Source of the DNA: Paenimyroides baculatum
GTDB taxonomy: Bacteria > Bacteroidota > Bacteroidia > Flavobacteriales > Flavobacteriaceae
Direction of reading: 5' to 3'
Assembly: GCF_008629655.1 (NCBI RefSeq)
Contig: NZ_VWSG01000002.1
Span: forward strand, 186,001 to 250,000
DNA: 64,000 nucleotides
Position numbers and translations under genes: made by a program. Below, piece by piece: positions 42,788 through 50,242 of the stretch; the first letter of the stretch is position 1; every line of letters begins with the position of its first letter. The notes beneath the pieces are model-generated. The model had not been told where the DNA came from, made no database searches, and saw only the letters and a list, made by a program, of their open reading frames with translations.

Positions 42788-43879
42788 TTAGAAGCTGATT
42801 GCTAATGCAGTAGTAGCTGAAAAACTATTTTTTGTAAAGCTTTCATTTCGTTTTTCAAAAACATGATCTTTACTGCTTAGGTTTTTAATTTCTGTACGCC
42901 ATACCAAATTGGGTAGAATAACATAATCGGCATTTAGGGAATAACCAAAAGTTTTAAATCCTTTTGGTGTTCCGGTTGCAATAATTACACCTGCTTTGTC
43001 CTCGTAATATTCGCCTCTTGCCGTAAGACTGAATTTATCGGTAGCATTATATTTTGCAACCAAAACCGTTGTGTACCAGGTGTTGTAATCACTACTGCCT
43101 TTTTCTTTTTGCTCCGCACCAATATCAAATCCTGCTGTAATTCCGAATTTTTCATTGATTTGATAAATAGCATAGAGGTTATGAAAATAACGCATTTGTT
43201 GGATGCTGTCGGGTTTGTCATTTCCAATAAATGAACCGCTGTTCAAAGTTAATTTCGCATTGGGTTTATAGGTTAACTGATGCCCGAAAGCGGGTGTGGA
43301 ATTACCTTCTGCACGTTGTATGCGTTGCCATCCGTTCAAAATTAATCCACTTACAAACCATTTTCCACTTGGCGATGTGTAAGATATTTTTGCACCTGTT
43401 TCAAAGTAGGGAGAATTGTCGGCGAACAAACTTCGCGTCAATGTCCAGTTGTCTTTCCCTACGGCACTTTCAAAACCAAGATGAGAAGAAAAAATACCGG
43501 CATCAATCCACAAACCGTGCTTTTTAGAAATCTTAAGCCCCACATTGCCTTCATAGATGTTTTTTAAGACATCTGGTTCTGCAGCGTAGTTCACGGTCAT
43601 ATAAGAACCCACGCCAAGTGCGAGATTGGCTCTCAGTTTTTCGCTGCTGTAATTGGCTTTTAGGTAAGCAAGATTTAAACTTACTTCATTGTTTCGATTA
43701 TGGCTGTACACAAATCCCGGACGTTTATTATTGAGTGGATTATTGGCATCAGACTGATAATAAACTTCGGCATAACCACTGATGGTTAATGGTTTATTTT
43801 CCCTTATTATCGTATCATTTTGTGCCATTACACTTGCAGTGCTACCCATAAGAATAGCAGCTATTATCATATTTTTCAT
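42788..43879 (-). CDS. Outer-membrane porin, OmpL-like beta-barrel (bbp2 type)
   Basis: A 363-residue outer-membrane protein with a cleavable signal peptide ending SVMAQ. It has the N-terminal LTISGYAEVYYQSDANNP motif seen in putative beta-barrel porin-2/OmpL-like proteins, alternating beta strands throughout, and a terminal phenylalanine (ATTALAISF). Its place inside the kdp run suggests it lets potassium or its counter-ions cross the outer membrane when KdpFABC is made. That role is inferred. Confidence 0.87.
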   Translation of the reverse strand: MKNMIIAAILMGSTASVMAQNDTIIRENKPLTISGYAEVYYQSDANNPLNNKRPGFVYSHNRNNEVSLNLAYLKANYSSEKLRANLALGVGSYMTVNYAAEPDVLKNIYEGNVGLKISKKHGLWIDAGIFSSHLGFESAVGKDNWTLTRSLFADNSPYFETGAKISYTSPSGKWFVSGLILNGWQRIQRAEGNSTPAFGHQLTYKPNAKLTLNSGSFIGNDKPDSIQQMRYFHNLYAIYQINEKFGITAGFDIGAEQKEKGSSDYNTWYTTVLVAKYNATDKFSLTARGEYYEDKAGVIIATGTPKGFKTFGYSLNADYVILPNLVWRTEIKNLSSKDHVFEKRNESFTKNSFSATTALAISF

Positions 43880-43894
43880 TTTTCATTTTTTGTT

Positions 43895-43993
43895 AAATGT
43901 GAGAAGGGAAAGGTGAAATGGGAAAAGGAAAGTGAAAAATGATTTACTACGTTTTTCTTCTTACTTCTCACTCCTTACTTTTTACTATTCACT
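43895..43993. repeat. Kdp spacer repeat, porin-kdpC
   Basis: Purine half with AATGTGAGAAGGGAAAGGTG and AAGTGAAAAATG; pyrimidine half with CTTACTTCTCACTCCTTAC and TTTTACTATTCACTT. The array runs into the kdpC stop codon, so the kdpC end (AGTGAATAG) is itself repeat-like. Confidence 0.72.
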
Positions 43994-44548
43994 TAATTTA
44001 TCCAATGCAATGTTGAGTTTCAAGACATTTATCTTTTCGGGTCCAAATAAGCCTGCTAATGGTTTGTCTGTATGTTCTGCGATAAGCTGTTCCAGTTTTC
44101 GAACGTCAACATTCCTGATTTTTGCAATACGTTTTATCTGAACTTTTGCTGCCTGTACAGAAATGTGCGGGTCCAGCCCACTGCCACTTGCCGTAACCAT
44201 ATCCACCGGAATTTCTGATTTTGTAATCTCCGGATTATGTACTAAAAATGTATCGATACGGGTTTGAACTTCCGTAAGATATTCTTCATTGGACGGGCCT
44301 TTATTGCTACCGCCGGAACCGGCAGCATTGTAACCAACGGCCGATGGACGCGACCAGAAATAGTTGTCTTCAGTAAAAGACTGCCCTATATTGCTGTAAT
44401 ATTGTTGACCTTTATGTTCTATAATTTCTCCTTTCCCATTATTAGGAGCAAACTGTGCTATACCCCAAACTGCAAGTGGATAAATGACCGCAAAAAATAC
44501 AATGTTAACTGCTGTGAGCTTGATAGCCGGTAAAATATGTTTTTTCAT
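43985..44548 (-). CDS. kdpC: Potassium-transporting ATPase subunit KdpC
   Basis: KdpC is the single-helix accessory subunit of the high-affinity KdpFABC potassium pump. The 187-residue protein has an N-terminal membrane helix (about 8-30), FTEDNYFWSRPSAVGYNAAG and the conserved SGSGLDPHIS motif. Length matches the family. It follows kdpB after a repeat-filled spacer of 172 bp, whereas kdpB and kdpC are usually nearly adjacent. Confidence 0.95.
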   Translation of the reverse strand: MKKHILPAIKLTAVNIVFFAVIYPLAVWGIAQFAPNNGKGEIIEHKGQQYYSNIGQSFTEDNYFWSRPSAVGYNAAGSGGSNKGPSNEEYLTEVQTRIDTFLVHNPEITKSEIPVDMVTASGSGLDPHISVQAAKVQIKRIAKIRNVDVRKLEQLIAEHTDKPLAGLFGPEKINVLKLNIALDKLSE

Positions 44549-44560
44549 TTTAATTGTTTT

Positions 44561-44719
44561 GTATGTGAAATGTTTTTAGTGAAAAGTGAGATGTATATAG
44601 TGAAAAGTAAAATGTTGTTGGTGAAATGTGATTGTGGAATGAAGTTTCCACTTTTCACTTCTCACTTATTTACTTCTCACCTTTCACTTTTTACTTATTT
44701 ACTTCTCACTTATTACTTT
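44561..44719. repeat. Kdp spacer repeat, kdpC-kdpB (longest)
   Basis: The left half repeats GTGAAATG, GTGAAAAGTGAGATG and GTGAAAAGTAAAATG. The right half repeats CTTTTCACTTCTCACTTATTT and TACTTCTCACCTTTCACTTT several times. The halves are reverse-complement in style, giving a potential long imperfect stem over 159 bp. Confidence 0.8.
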
Positions 44720-44720
44720 T

Positions 44721-46733
44721 TTAAATAAATAATGACACTACGATATCGATTAATTTAATCCCTATGAACGGAACAATAACGCCGCCCAAACCGTAGATAA
44801 AAAGACTTCTACGGAGTAATGCCGATGCACCGATTGGTTTGTAAGCAACCCCTTTCAAAGCCAGTGGAATAAGAAACGGAATGATAATCGCATTGAAGAT
44901 TACAGCCGATAAAATGGCACTTTGCGGACTGGAAAGATTCATAATATTCAGACTTTGCAATGCCGGAATGGCTGTAATAAACAAGGCCGGAATAATCGCA
45001 AAATATTTAGCCACATCATTCGCAATACTGAATGTAGTAAGCGTTCCACGGGTCATTAACAACTGTTTTCCGATTTCTACCACTTCAATTAATTTGGTAG
45101 GATCATTGTCTAAATCCACCATATTTCCGGCTTCTTTTGCAGCTTGTGTTCCGCTGTTCATGGCTACCCCCACATCTGCCTGTGCCAATGCCGGTGCATC
45201 ATTGGTACCGTCGCCCATCATGGCGACCAATCTTCCTTCAGCCTGTTCTTTCTTGATGTAATTCATTTTATCTTCCGGTTTTGCTTCGGCAATAAAATCA
45301 TCTACACCCGCTTTTTCAGCTATGAATTTGGCTGTTAAAGGATTATCACCTGTAACCATTACGGTTTTAATACCCATTTTTCGCAAACGTTCAAACCGTT
45401 CCTGAATACCGGGTTTAATGATGTCTTGCAATTCAATTACACCCAGTGCTTTTTCATTTTCCGAAACCACTAAAGGAGTTCCGCCATTGCTCGATATTTC
45501 CTTTACCTTTTCTTCAATTTCTTTAGGGAAAACATTGTCTGCTTTTTCTACAATATTCCTAATAGCATCGGTTGATCCTTTGCGAATTCGGGTATTTTTA
45601 AAGTCAATTCCAGAGCTTCTTGTTTCAGCAGAAAACTGTATGAAATGCGGCTCATCAACTTGAAAACTCAATGGATTTACGCCCGCCAATTCAATAATCG
45701 ACTTTCCTTCCGGGGTATCATCACTCATAGAACTCAATACGGCGGCACGTATCAGCTGCTTCTCATCAATGGTATTTGCAGGATAAAAATGAGTAGCTTT
45801 TCTGTTTCCTATGGTAATAGTACCTGTTTTGTCTAATAGCAATACATCAATATCTCCGGCTGTTTCCACGGCTTTTCCGCTTTTGGTGATCACATTGGCA
45901 CGCAGAGCTCTGTCCATTCCTGCAATACCGATGGCAGAAAGCAAACCGCCAATTGTGGTAGGAATCAAGCACACAAACAACGCAATAAATGAGGCGATGG
46001 TAATGGGTGCATTGGCATAATCTGCAAAAGGTTTCAAGGTTACCGTTACAATGATAAATACCAATGTAAAGCCTGCCAACAGAATCGTCAAGGCAATTTC
46101 ATTGGGTGTTTTTTGTCTAGATGCACCTTCTACCAAAGCAATCATCTTGTCCAAAAAACTTTCGCCGGGTTCGGTGGTTACTTTTACTTTTATTTTGTCT
46201 GATAAAACTTTGGTACCGCCCGTTACTGAGCTTTTATCTCCACCGGATTCTCTGATTACGGGTGCGGATTCACCGGTAATGGCACTTTCGTCAATCGTTG
46301 CCAAACCTTCTATAATTTCGCCATCGGTGGCAATAGCATCTCCTGCTTCGCAAATAAAAACATCTCCTTTTTTAAGCTGGGAAGAAGATATGATTTGACC
46401 GTTTTCTAATCTGGCCGGCGTTTCTTCCCGTGTTTTTCTTAAACTGTCTGCCTGTGCTTTTCCTCTTGCTTCGGCAATGGCTTCGGCGAAATTGGCGAAA
46501 AGCAAAGTAAGTAACAGGATTAAAAAGACCGAGAAATTGTAGCCGAAACTTCCTTGATTGGTTGCTCCAAACAATGTCCATAAAGAAACGACGAACATCA
46601 CGGCAGTTCCTATTTCTACGGTAAACATTACCGGATTTCGAAACATTAATTTGGGATTGAGTTTCACAAAAGAGTGCTTGAAAGCTTCGTTCAGCAAATC
46701 TTTTTGAAACAATGATTTATTATCTGATTTCAT
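44721..46733 (-). CDS. kdpB: Potassium-transporting P-type ATPase subunit KdpB
   Basis: KdpB hydrolyses ATP and completes potassium translocation in KdpFABC. The 670-residue protein has the phosphorylation motif DKTGT with Asp301, the TGES motif (Ser156 corresponds to the inhibitory phosphoserine 162 of E. coli), CLIPTTIGG in the membrane core and [16 protein letters not shown]. Length and order are normal. The upstream spacer to kdpA is unusually long because of an antisense gene. Confidence 0.97.
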   Translation of the reverse strand: MKSDNKSLFQKDLLNEAFKHSFVKLNPKLMFRNPVMFTVEIGTAVMFVVSLWTLFGATNQGSFGYNFSVFLILLLTLLFANFAEAIAEARGKAQADSLRKTREETPARLENGQIISSSQLKKGDVFICEAGDAIATDGEIIEGLATIDESAITGESAPVIRESGGDKSSVTGGTKVLSDKIKVKVTTEPGESFLDKMIALVEGASRQKTPNEIALTILLAGFTLVFIIVTVTLKPFADYANAPITIASFIALFVCLIPTTIGGLLSAIGIAGMDRALRANVITKSGKAVETAGDIDVLLLDKTGTITIGNRKATHFYPANTIDEKQLIRAAVLSSMSDDTPEGKSIIELAGVNPLSFQVDEPHFIQFSAETRSSGIDFKNTRIRKGSTDAIRNIVEKADNVFPKEIEEKVKEISSNGGTPLVVSENEKALGVIELQDIIKPGIQERFERLRKMGIKTVMVTGDNPLTAKFIAEKAGVDDFIAEAKPEDKMNYIKKEQAEGRLVAMMGDGTNDAPALAQADVGVAMNSGTQAAKEAGNMVDLDNDPTKLIEVVEIGKQLLMTRGTLTTFSIANDVAKYFAIIPALFITAIPALQSLNIMNLSSPQSAILSAVIFNAIIIPFLIPLALKGVAYKPIGASALLRRSLFIYGLGGVIVPFIGIKLIDIVVSLFI

Positions 46734-46740
46734 TTTTTAA

Positions 46741-46798
46741 TTTGTAAAATGTTATTTGTGAAAAGTTATTTGTGAAAAGTTATTTGTGAAATGAAAAT
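46741..46798. repeat. Kdp spacer repeat, kdpB side of the antisense gene
   Basis: Three head-to-tail copies of the 14-mer GTTATTTGTGAAAA (46751-46764, 46765-46778, 46779-46792; the last base of the third differs). It abuts the start of the four-helix gene. Here the repeat is regular, unlike the degenerate arrays elsewhere. Confidence 0.9.
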
Positions 46799-46824
46799 GT
46801 TTATTTTAGTAAAAAACATTTCTT

Positions 46825-47184
46825 ATGAAACCACACCAAAAATTAAACGTATGGGTAAATAGTTTCAAGTTTGTTAAAACACTTTATGAAACTACGAACA
46901 CTTTTCCTGCCGAAGAAAAATTTGGATTAACATCGCAGATTCGTAGAGCTGCTGTTTCAGTTCCTGTTAACATTGCCGAAGGATCTGCGAGAAAAGGCAA
47001 AAAAGAGTTCATACAATTTCTATACATCTCATTGGGTTCATTGACAGAACTTGACACTTTAATTCTATTAAGTTGTGATTTAGGATTTATCTCAGGTGAT
47101 AAGACAACCTTGCTGATAAACGAAATGGACTCCATTGGTAAAATGATATATGGTTTGATTAAAAAACTTGAAGGCGAGATGTGA
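46825..47184 (+). CDS. Four-helix bundle protein (23S rRNA intervening-sequence/S23 type), antisense within kdp
   Basis: A 119-residue all-helical protein of the family named for an ORF in intervening sequences of 23S rRNA genes (also related in fold to Avd of diversity-generating retroelements). It shows the signature KLNVWVNSFKFVKTLYE, FGLTSQIRRAAVSVPVNIAEG and SLTELDTLI. It is on the plus strand between kdpA and kdpB, which face the other way, with repeat arrays on both sides; its stop lies inside the right-hand repeat. The function of free-standing copies is unknown. Confidence 0.9.
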   Translation: MKPHQKLNVWVNSFKFVKTLYETTNTFPAEEKFGLTSQIRRAAVSVPVNIAEGSARKGKKEFIQFLYISLGSLTELDTLILLSCDLGFISGDKTTLLINEMDSIGKMIYGLIKKLEGEM

Positions 47185-47325
47185 CGGAGGTGAGAAGTGA
47201 GATGTTTTTTGTGTGAGAAGGGATCAGTAAAAAGTGAGATGTTTTTGTGAAAAGTATAACTCTTACTTCTCATTAATCACTTTTTACCCTTTGTCTTTTC
47301 CCATTTTTACTTCTCACCTATCACT
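47182..47325. repeat. Kdp spacer repeat, kdpA side of the antisense gene
   Basis: Purine half from the stop codon of the four-helix gene: GGAGGTGAGAAGTGAGATG, AAAAAGTGAGATG, TTTTGTGAAAAG. Pyrimidine half: CTTACTTCTCATTAATCAC, TTTTTACCC and TTACTTCTCACCTATCAC up to the kdpA stop. Confidence 0.78.
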
Positions 47326-49012
47326 ACTTCATTGAAAAATATTCTGCAATTGGACCCAATGTCAACGCCGGAAAAAACGACAATGCTGCTATGATTGCGA
47401 TTACCGCGAATACCATTAAACCAAATGTTGCCGTATCAGTTTTTAACGTTCCGTTGCCTTCAGGAATGTATTTTTTGTTAGCCAAGAATCCTGCAATGGC
47501 AATCGGTCCGATGATGGGTAAGAATCTTCCCAAAATCAATACAAAACCGGTTGTGATGTTCCACCACAAATTATTGTCACCCAATCCTTCAAACCCGCTA
47601 CCGTTGTTGGCTGCAGAGGATGTGTATTCGTACAAAATTTCACTAAAACCATGGAAACCGGGATTGTTCAAAGTTGAAGCTCCATGCTCTGGAAATGCCG
47701 TTGCTAAAGCGGTTCCCACCAATATTAAAAATGGATGCAGCAAAGCGATAATCATTGCAATCTTCATTTCTCTTGCTTCAATTTTTTTTCCCATAAATTC
47801 GGGTGTACGTCCTACCATTAATCCACTGATAAAAACAGCGAGGATAATGAAGATGAAAAAGTTGAGCAATCCCACGCCACAACCGCCATAAAAGGCATTA
47901 ACCATCATTGCGAGTAATTCATTCATTCCAGACAAAGGCATGGTACTGTCATGCATCGCATTAACCGAACCAGTAGAAATTACGGTGGTTACAATACTCC
48001 AAAATCCTGTAGCAGCCGCACCAAACCTGATTTCCTTTCCTTCTGTTGCTCCTAATGAATTATCGATTCCCATTGCAGAAATGGCAGGGTTTCCATTCAT
48101 TTCCATATTGATGTTGGGAATAGTGAGGAGTAAAAATCCAACGGTCATCACACCAAAAATCATCCATGAGAACTTCTTTCTCCTAATGAAATAACCAAAT
48201 GCAAAAATCATTGCCAAGGGAATAATCAGCTGAGCAACCATCTCTACCATATTGGTAAAATAGTTGGGATTTTCGAACGGATGGGCAGAATTGACTCCAA
48301 AGAAACCACCGCCATTGGTACCCACGTGTTTGATGGCAATAAATGCGGCAGCCGGCCCGGTAGAAACATTTACGGTATCGCCCTGTAAAGACGTGATTTG
48401 ATCTTTGCCTTCAAAAGTCATGGGTGTGCCACTGAAAACCAATAGCAGAGCCACGATAAACGAAACAGGCAATAAAATTCTGGTACAGGATTTTATTAGA
48501 AATTCATAGAAATTACCTAATTTATCGGTTGTTTTTTCTCGGAAAACTTTAAACAAAATGGCTGCCGCTGCCAAGCCTGTTCCGGCACTTACAAACTGTA
48601 AAAACATTAACCACATTTGCCCCAGATAGCTCATTCCTGTTTCACCGGAATAGTGTTGCAGATTGCAATTGACCACAAAAGAAATGGTGGTATTAAATGC
48701 CAAATCAGGACTCATATTCGGGTTTTTATCCGGGTTGAGCGGCAACCACTGCTGCGTCATTAAAATAGCCATACCCAACAGGAACCAAACAAGATTAATG
48801 GTCAGCATAGCAACCATGTGTTCTTTCCAGTTCATTTCTTTGCTGGGATTGATACCGCTGATTTTGTAAAATATTTTTTCTATGGGATTAAAAACGGGGT
48901 CGAGCAAGGTTTTCTCGCCGCCATAAACTTTTGCAATGTATATACCTAACGGCAGTGCTAAAACAAGTGCAGCAACAAACATTGCGATTATACCTAATAT
49001 TTCTGTATTCAT
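47324..49012 (-). CDS. kdpA: Potassium-transporting ATPase subunit KdpA
   Basis: KdpA binds and conducts potassium from the periplasm into the pump. The 562-residue protein has about ten membrane helices and the four selectivity-filter loops, including FVVNCNLQHYSGE and HVGTNGGGFFGVNSAHPFEN with the glycine known to set potassium affinity. Length matches the family. It is preceded by kdpF across a repeat spacer and followed by the long spacer that carries the antisense gene. Confidence 0.97.
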   Translation of the reverse strand: MNTEILGIIAMFVAALVLALPLGIYIAKVYGGEKTLLDPVFNPIEKIFYKISGINPSKEMNWKEHMVAMLTINLVWFLLGMAILMTQQWLPLNPDKNPNMSPDLAFNTTISFVVNCNLQHYSGETGMSYLGQMWLMFLQFVSAGTGLAAAAILFKVFREKTTDKLGNFYEFLIKSCTRILLPVSFIVALLLVFSGTPMTFEGKDQITSLQGDTVNVSTGPAAAFIAIKHVGTNGGGFFGVNSAHPFENPNYFTNMVEMVAQLIIPLAMIFAFGYFIRRKKFSWMIFGVMTVGFLLLTIPNINMEMNGNPAISAMGIDNSLGATEGKEIRFGAAATGFWSIVTTVISTGSVNAMHDSTMPLSGMNELLAMMVNAFYGGCGVGLLNFFIFIILAVFISGLMVGRTPEFMGKKIEAREMKIAMIIALLHPFLILVGTALATAFPEHGASTLNNPGFHGFSEILYEYTSSAANNGSGFEGLGDNNLWWNITTGFVLILGRFLPIIGPIAIAGFLANKKYIPEGNGTLKTDTATFGLMVFAVIAIIAALSFFPALTLGPIAEYFSMK

Positions 49013-49018
49013 TTTTTA

Positions 49019-49120
49019 TTTTTTTGTGAAATGTTTTTTTGTGAAATGTGAGATGTGATTAGTGAAAAGTAAGTAGTAAAATAAACTTGCTGTTTTCACC
49101 TCTTATTTTTTACTTCTTTC
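49019..49120. repeat. Kdp spacer repeat, kdpA-kdpF
   Basis: Left half TTGTGAAATG, TTGTGAAATGTGAGATG, AGTGAAAAGTAAGTAG; right half TTTTCACCTCTTATTTTTTAC and TTCTTTCTC. Same style as the other kdp spacers, in a 122 bp gap where kdpF and kdpA usually sit close together. Confidence 0.72.
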
Positions 49121-49134
49121 TCAAAATCGATCTA

Positions 49135-49212
49135 TTAAAATTTTTCGGGTTTCAGCAAAACGTAAACGATATAGGCGAAAACGCCTGCTGCCAGGAAGAA
49201 AAGTGCTATCAT
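49135..49212 (-). CDS. kdpF: Potassium-transporting ATPase subunit KdpF
   Basis: A 25-residue single-helix peptide, MIALFFLAAGVFAYIVYVLL followed by KPEKF, which matches KdpF (29 residues in E. coli) in size, hydrophobicity and its final K-P-E-x-F. KdpF stabilises the KdpABC complex. It is the first gene of kdpFABC order, and begins 3 bp after the stop of the upstream 125-residue protein gene. Easily missed because of its length. Confidence 0.9.
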   Translation of the reverse strand: MIALFFLAAGVFAYIVYVLLKPEKF

Positions 49213-49214
49213 AA

Positions 49215-49592
49215 TTATTGTATTTTAATAAGTTGTGGTTGATACTGCTGTGTGTAAACCGCTTTAAACGGCAGCGGTATCTTTTTATAAATAAGATTCC
49301 ATTGTTCGGTAGTAGCTCTTTTTTGAATTCCATTAAAAGAACGTACAAACAGATTTTCTACAATGTATCTTATATACTGGTCGCCGTTCATATAAACCCA
49401 ATAAACAAAGCCTATGCGCCGGCTTACCGTCTTGACCCTGCCCTGAACAACCAACTGCTTTAAGTTATTGACCACAGCCTGCAGAACCCCCGGGAAATTT
49501 CCGTATTTAGAAAGACTTCTTATCTCAACTTTAATTTCTGAAAAACGACATCCCAGATAAGCGGAAGCCCTTAATGGTGTAATTTGGTACAT
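49215..49592 (-). CDS. Unknown protein B of the kdp leader module
   Basis: A 125-residue basic, soluble protein with no signal peptide. Its last ~90 residues align without gaps to the 119-residue protein encoded just upstream, sharing GD, (V/L)FVxS and AVYxxQ. The two appear to be diverged paralogues. Their stops and starts interlock with the tiny peptide gene between them and with kdpF after it (3 bp spacers), so the role is probably tied to potassium uptake. Function unknown. Confidence 0.8.
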   Translation of the reverse strand: MYQITPLRASAYLGCRFSEIKVEIRSLSKYGNFPGVLQAVVNNLKQLVVQGRVKTVSRRIGFVYWVYMNGDQYIRYIVENLFVRSFNGIQKRATTEQWNLIYKKIPLPFKAVYTQQYQPQLIKIQ

Positions 49593-49595
49593 GAC

Positions 49596-49679
49596 TTATA
49601 TTTTTTCAAAAAAACCGACTGATTTATAAAAGATTGCGAAGCAGGCACAACCTGCAATTATTAGAATGAGTGTTAACAT
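49596..49679 (-). CDS. 27-residue single-helix membrane peptide in the kdp operon
   Basis: An ATG-to-TAA frame reading MLTLILIIAGCACFAIFYKS then VGFFEKI: a membrane helix with a short polar end, similar in size and style to KdpF but a different sequence. It lies between the two paralogous hypothetical genes, with 36 bp before and 3 bp after. Tight spacing and a clean helix argue that it is translated. It may be a second small pump subunit or a regulator of it; this is inference. Confidence 0.7.
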   Translation of the reverse strand: MLTLILIIAGCACFAIFYKSVGFFEKI

Positions 49680-49715
49680 TTTTTTGCTGTTTAGTTATTG
49701 GGATTAAATTCAAAA

Positions 49716-50075
49716 TCAGATCGCAGAACTGTAAATCTGTTTCAGATAAACAGCCTGAAGGCTTTGTGGCAGTATATTAATCAACCGTTTACGATGGGAA
49801 AGTATGCACGAAGCAAGGACTGCATCCAATGAAAAAACAAATACATCGGTAACGGCAGTTTTAAGTACGGCATCTCCTTTGATATAAATATTCCCTATAA
49901 GTTTCATGCACTTATCCGTCATTAAATCGTTGTGCTGTTCTATCATTTTACGCGTATAACGTGTAACTGATCTAACTACTGCAAAAGGATTTCTGCCATT
50001 GGCTGTTCTTGTTATTTCAGGCTCGAGTTCAGGTAAGACAGCAGCTATTTCGACAATTAATTTAGTTTGATTCAT
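49716..50075 (-). CDS. Unknown protein A of the kdp leader module
   Basis: A 119-residue mixed helical protein with no signal peptide, starting MNQTKLIVEIAAVLPELEPE. It shares a gap-free ~90 residue alignment with the 125-residue protein downstream (about 16 identities by my count, mostly clustered: GD, V(F)V, S, AVY, Q). It is the first gene of the kdp structural operon. I do not recognise a named domain. Confidence 0.8.
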   Translation of the reverse strand: MNQTKLIVEIAAVLPELEPEITRTANGRNPFAVVRSVTRYTRKMIEQHNDLMTDKCMKLIGNIYIKGDAVLKTAVTDVFVFSLDAVLASCILSHRKRLINILPQSLQAVYLKQIYSSAI

Positions 50076-50104
50076 TTTGACTGTAATTTGTTTTACTGCT
50101 TTAT

Positions 50105-50119
50105 ACCAACCAGATGCCA
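50105..50119 (-). promoter_or_regulatory. Weak sigma-54 promoter candidate before the kdp operon
   Basis: On the minus strand, TGGCATCTGGTTGGT has a good -24 half (TGGCA) but a poor -12 half (TGGT instead of TTGC at the right spacing). It is listed only because a sigma-54 activator is encoded directly upstream. Confidence 0.22.
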
Positions 50120-50189
50120 GATTTAGAATACCAACACAAAAGCACTAACTATCAATAACTTATAATTACAATTAAAAAGTAGCGCATAA

Positions 50190-50218
50190 AAAAAGCCTAT
50201 CAAAATGATAGGCTTTTT
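50190..50218 (-). terminator. Terminator of the sigma-54-type regulator gene
   Basis: Arms AAAAAGCCTATCA / TGATAGGCTTTTT with an AAA loop lie 24 bp past the regulator stop, with a T run on the minus strand. The kdp leader operon therefore starts afresh downstream. Confidence 0.87.
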
Positions 50219-50242
50219 CTCAAAACGATACGGTAAGATAAT

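Noticed and set aside
46825..47184. Diversity-generating retroelement (Avd-like gene)
   Set aside because: There is no reverse transcriptase or template/variable repeat in the window; the gene fits the general four-helix family.
46741..47325. CRISPR array in the kdpA-kdpB spacer
   Set aside because: Repeats are degenerate, contiguous and without unique spacers of constant size, and no cas genes are near.
50105..50119. A firm sigma-54 promoter call
   Set aside because: The -12 half fits poorly, so it is kept only as a weak candidate.
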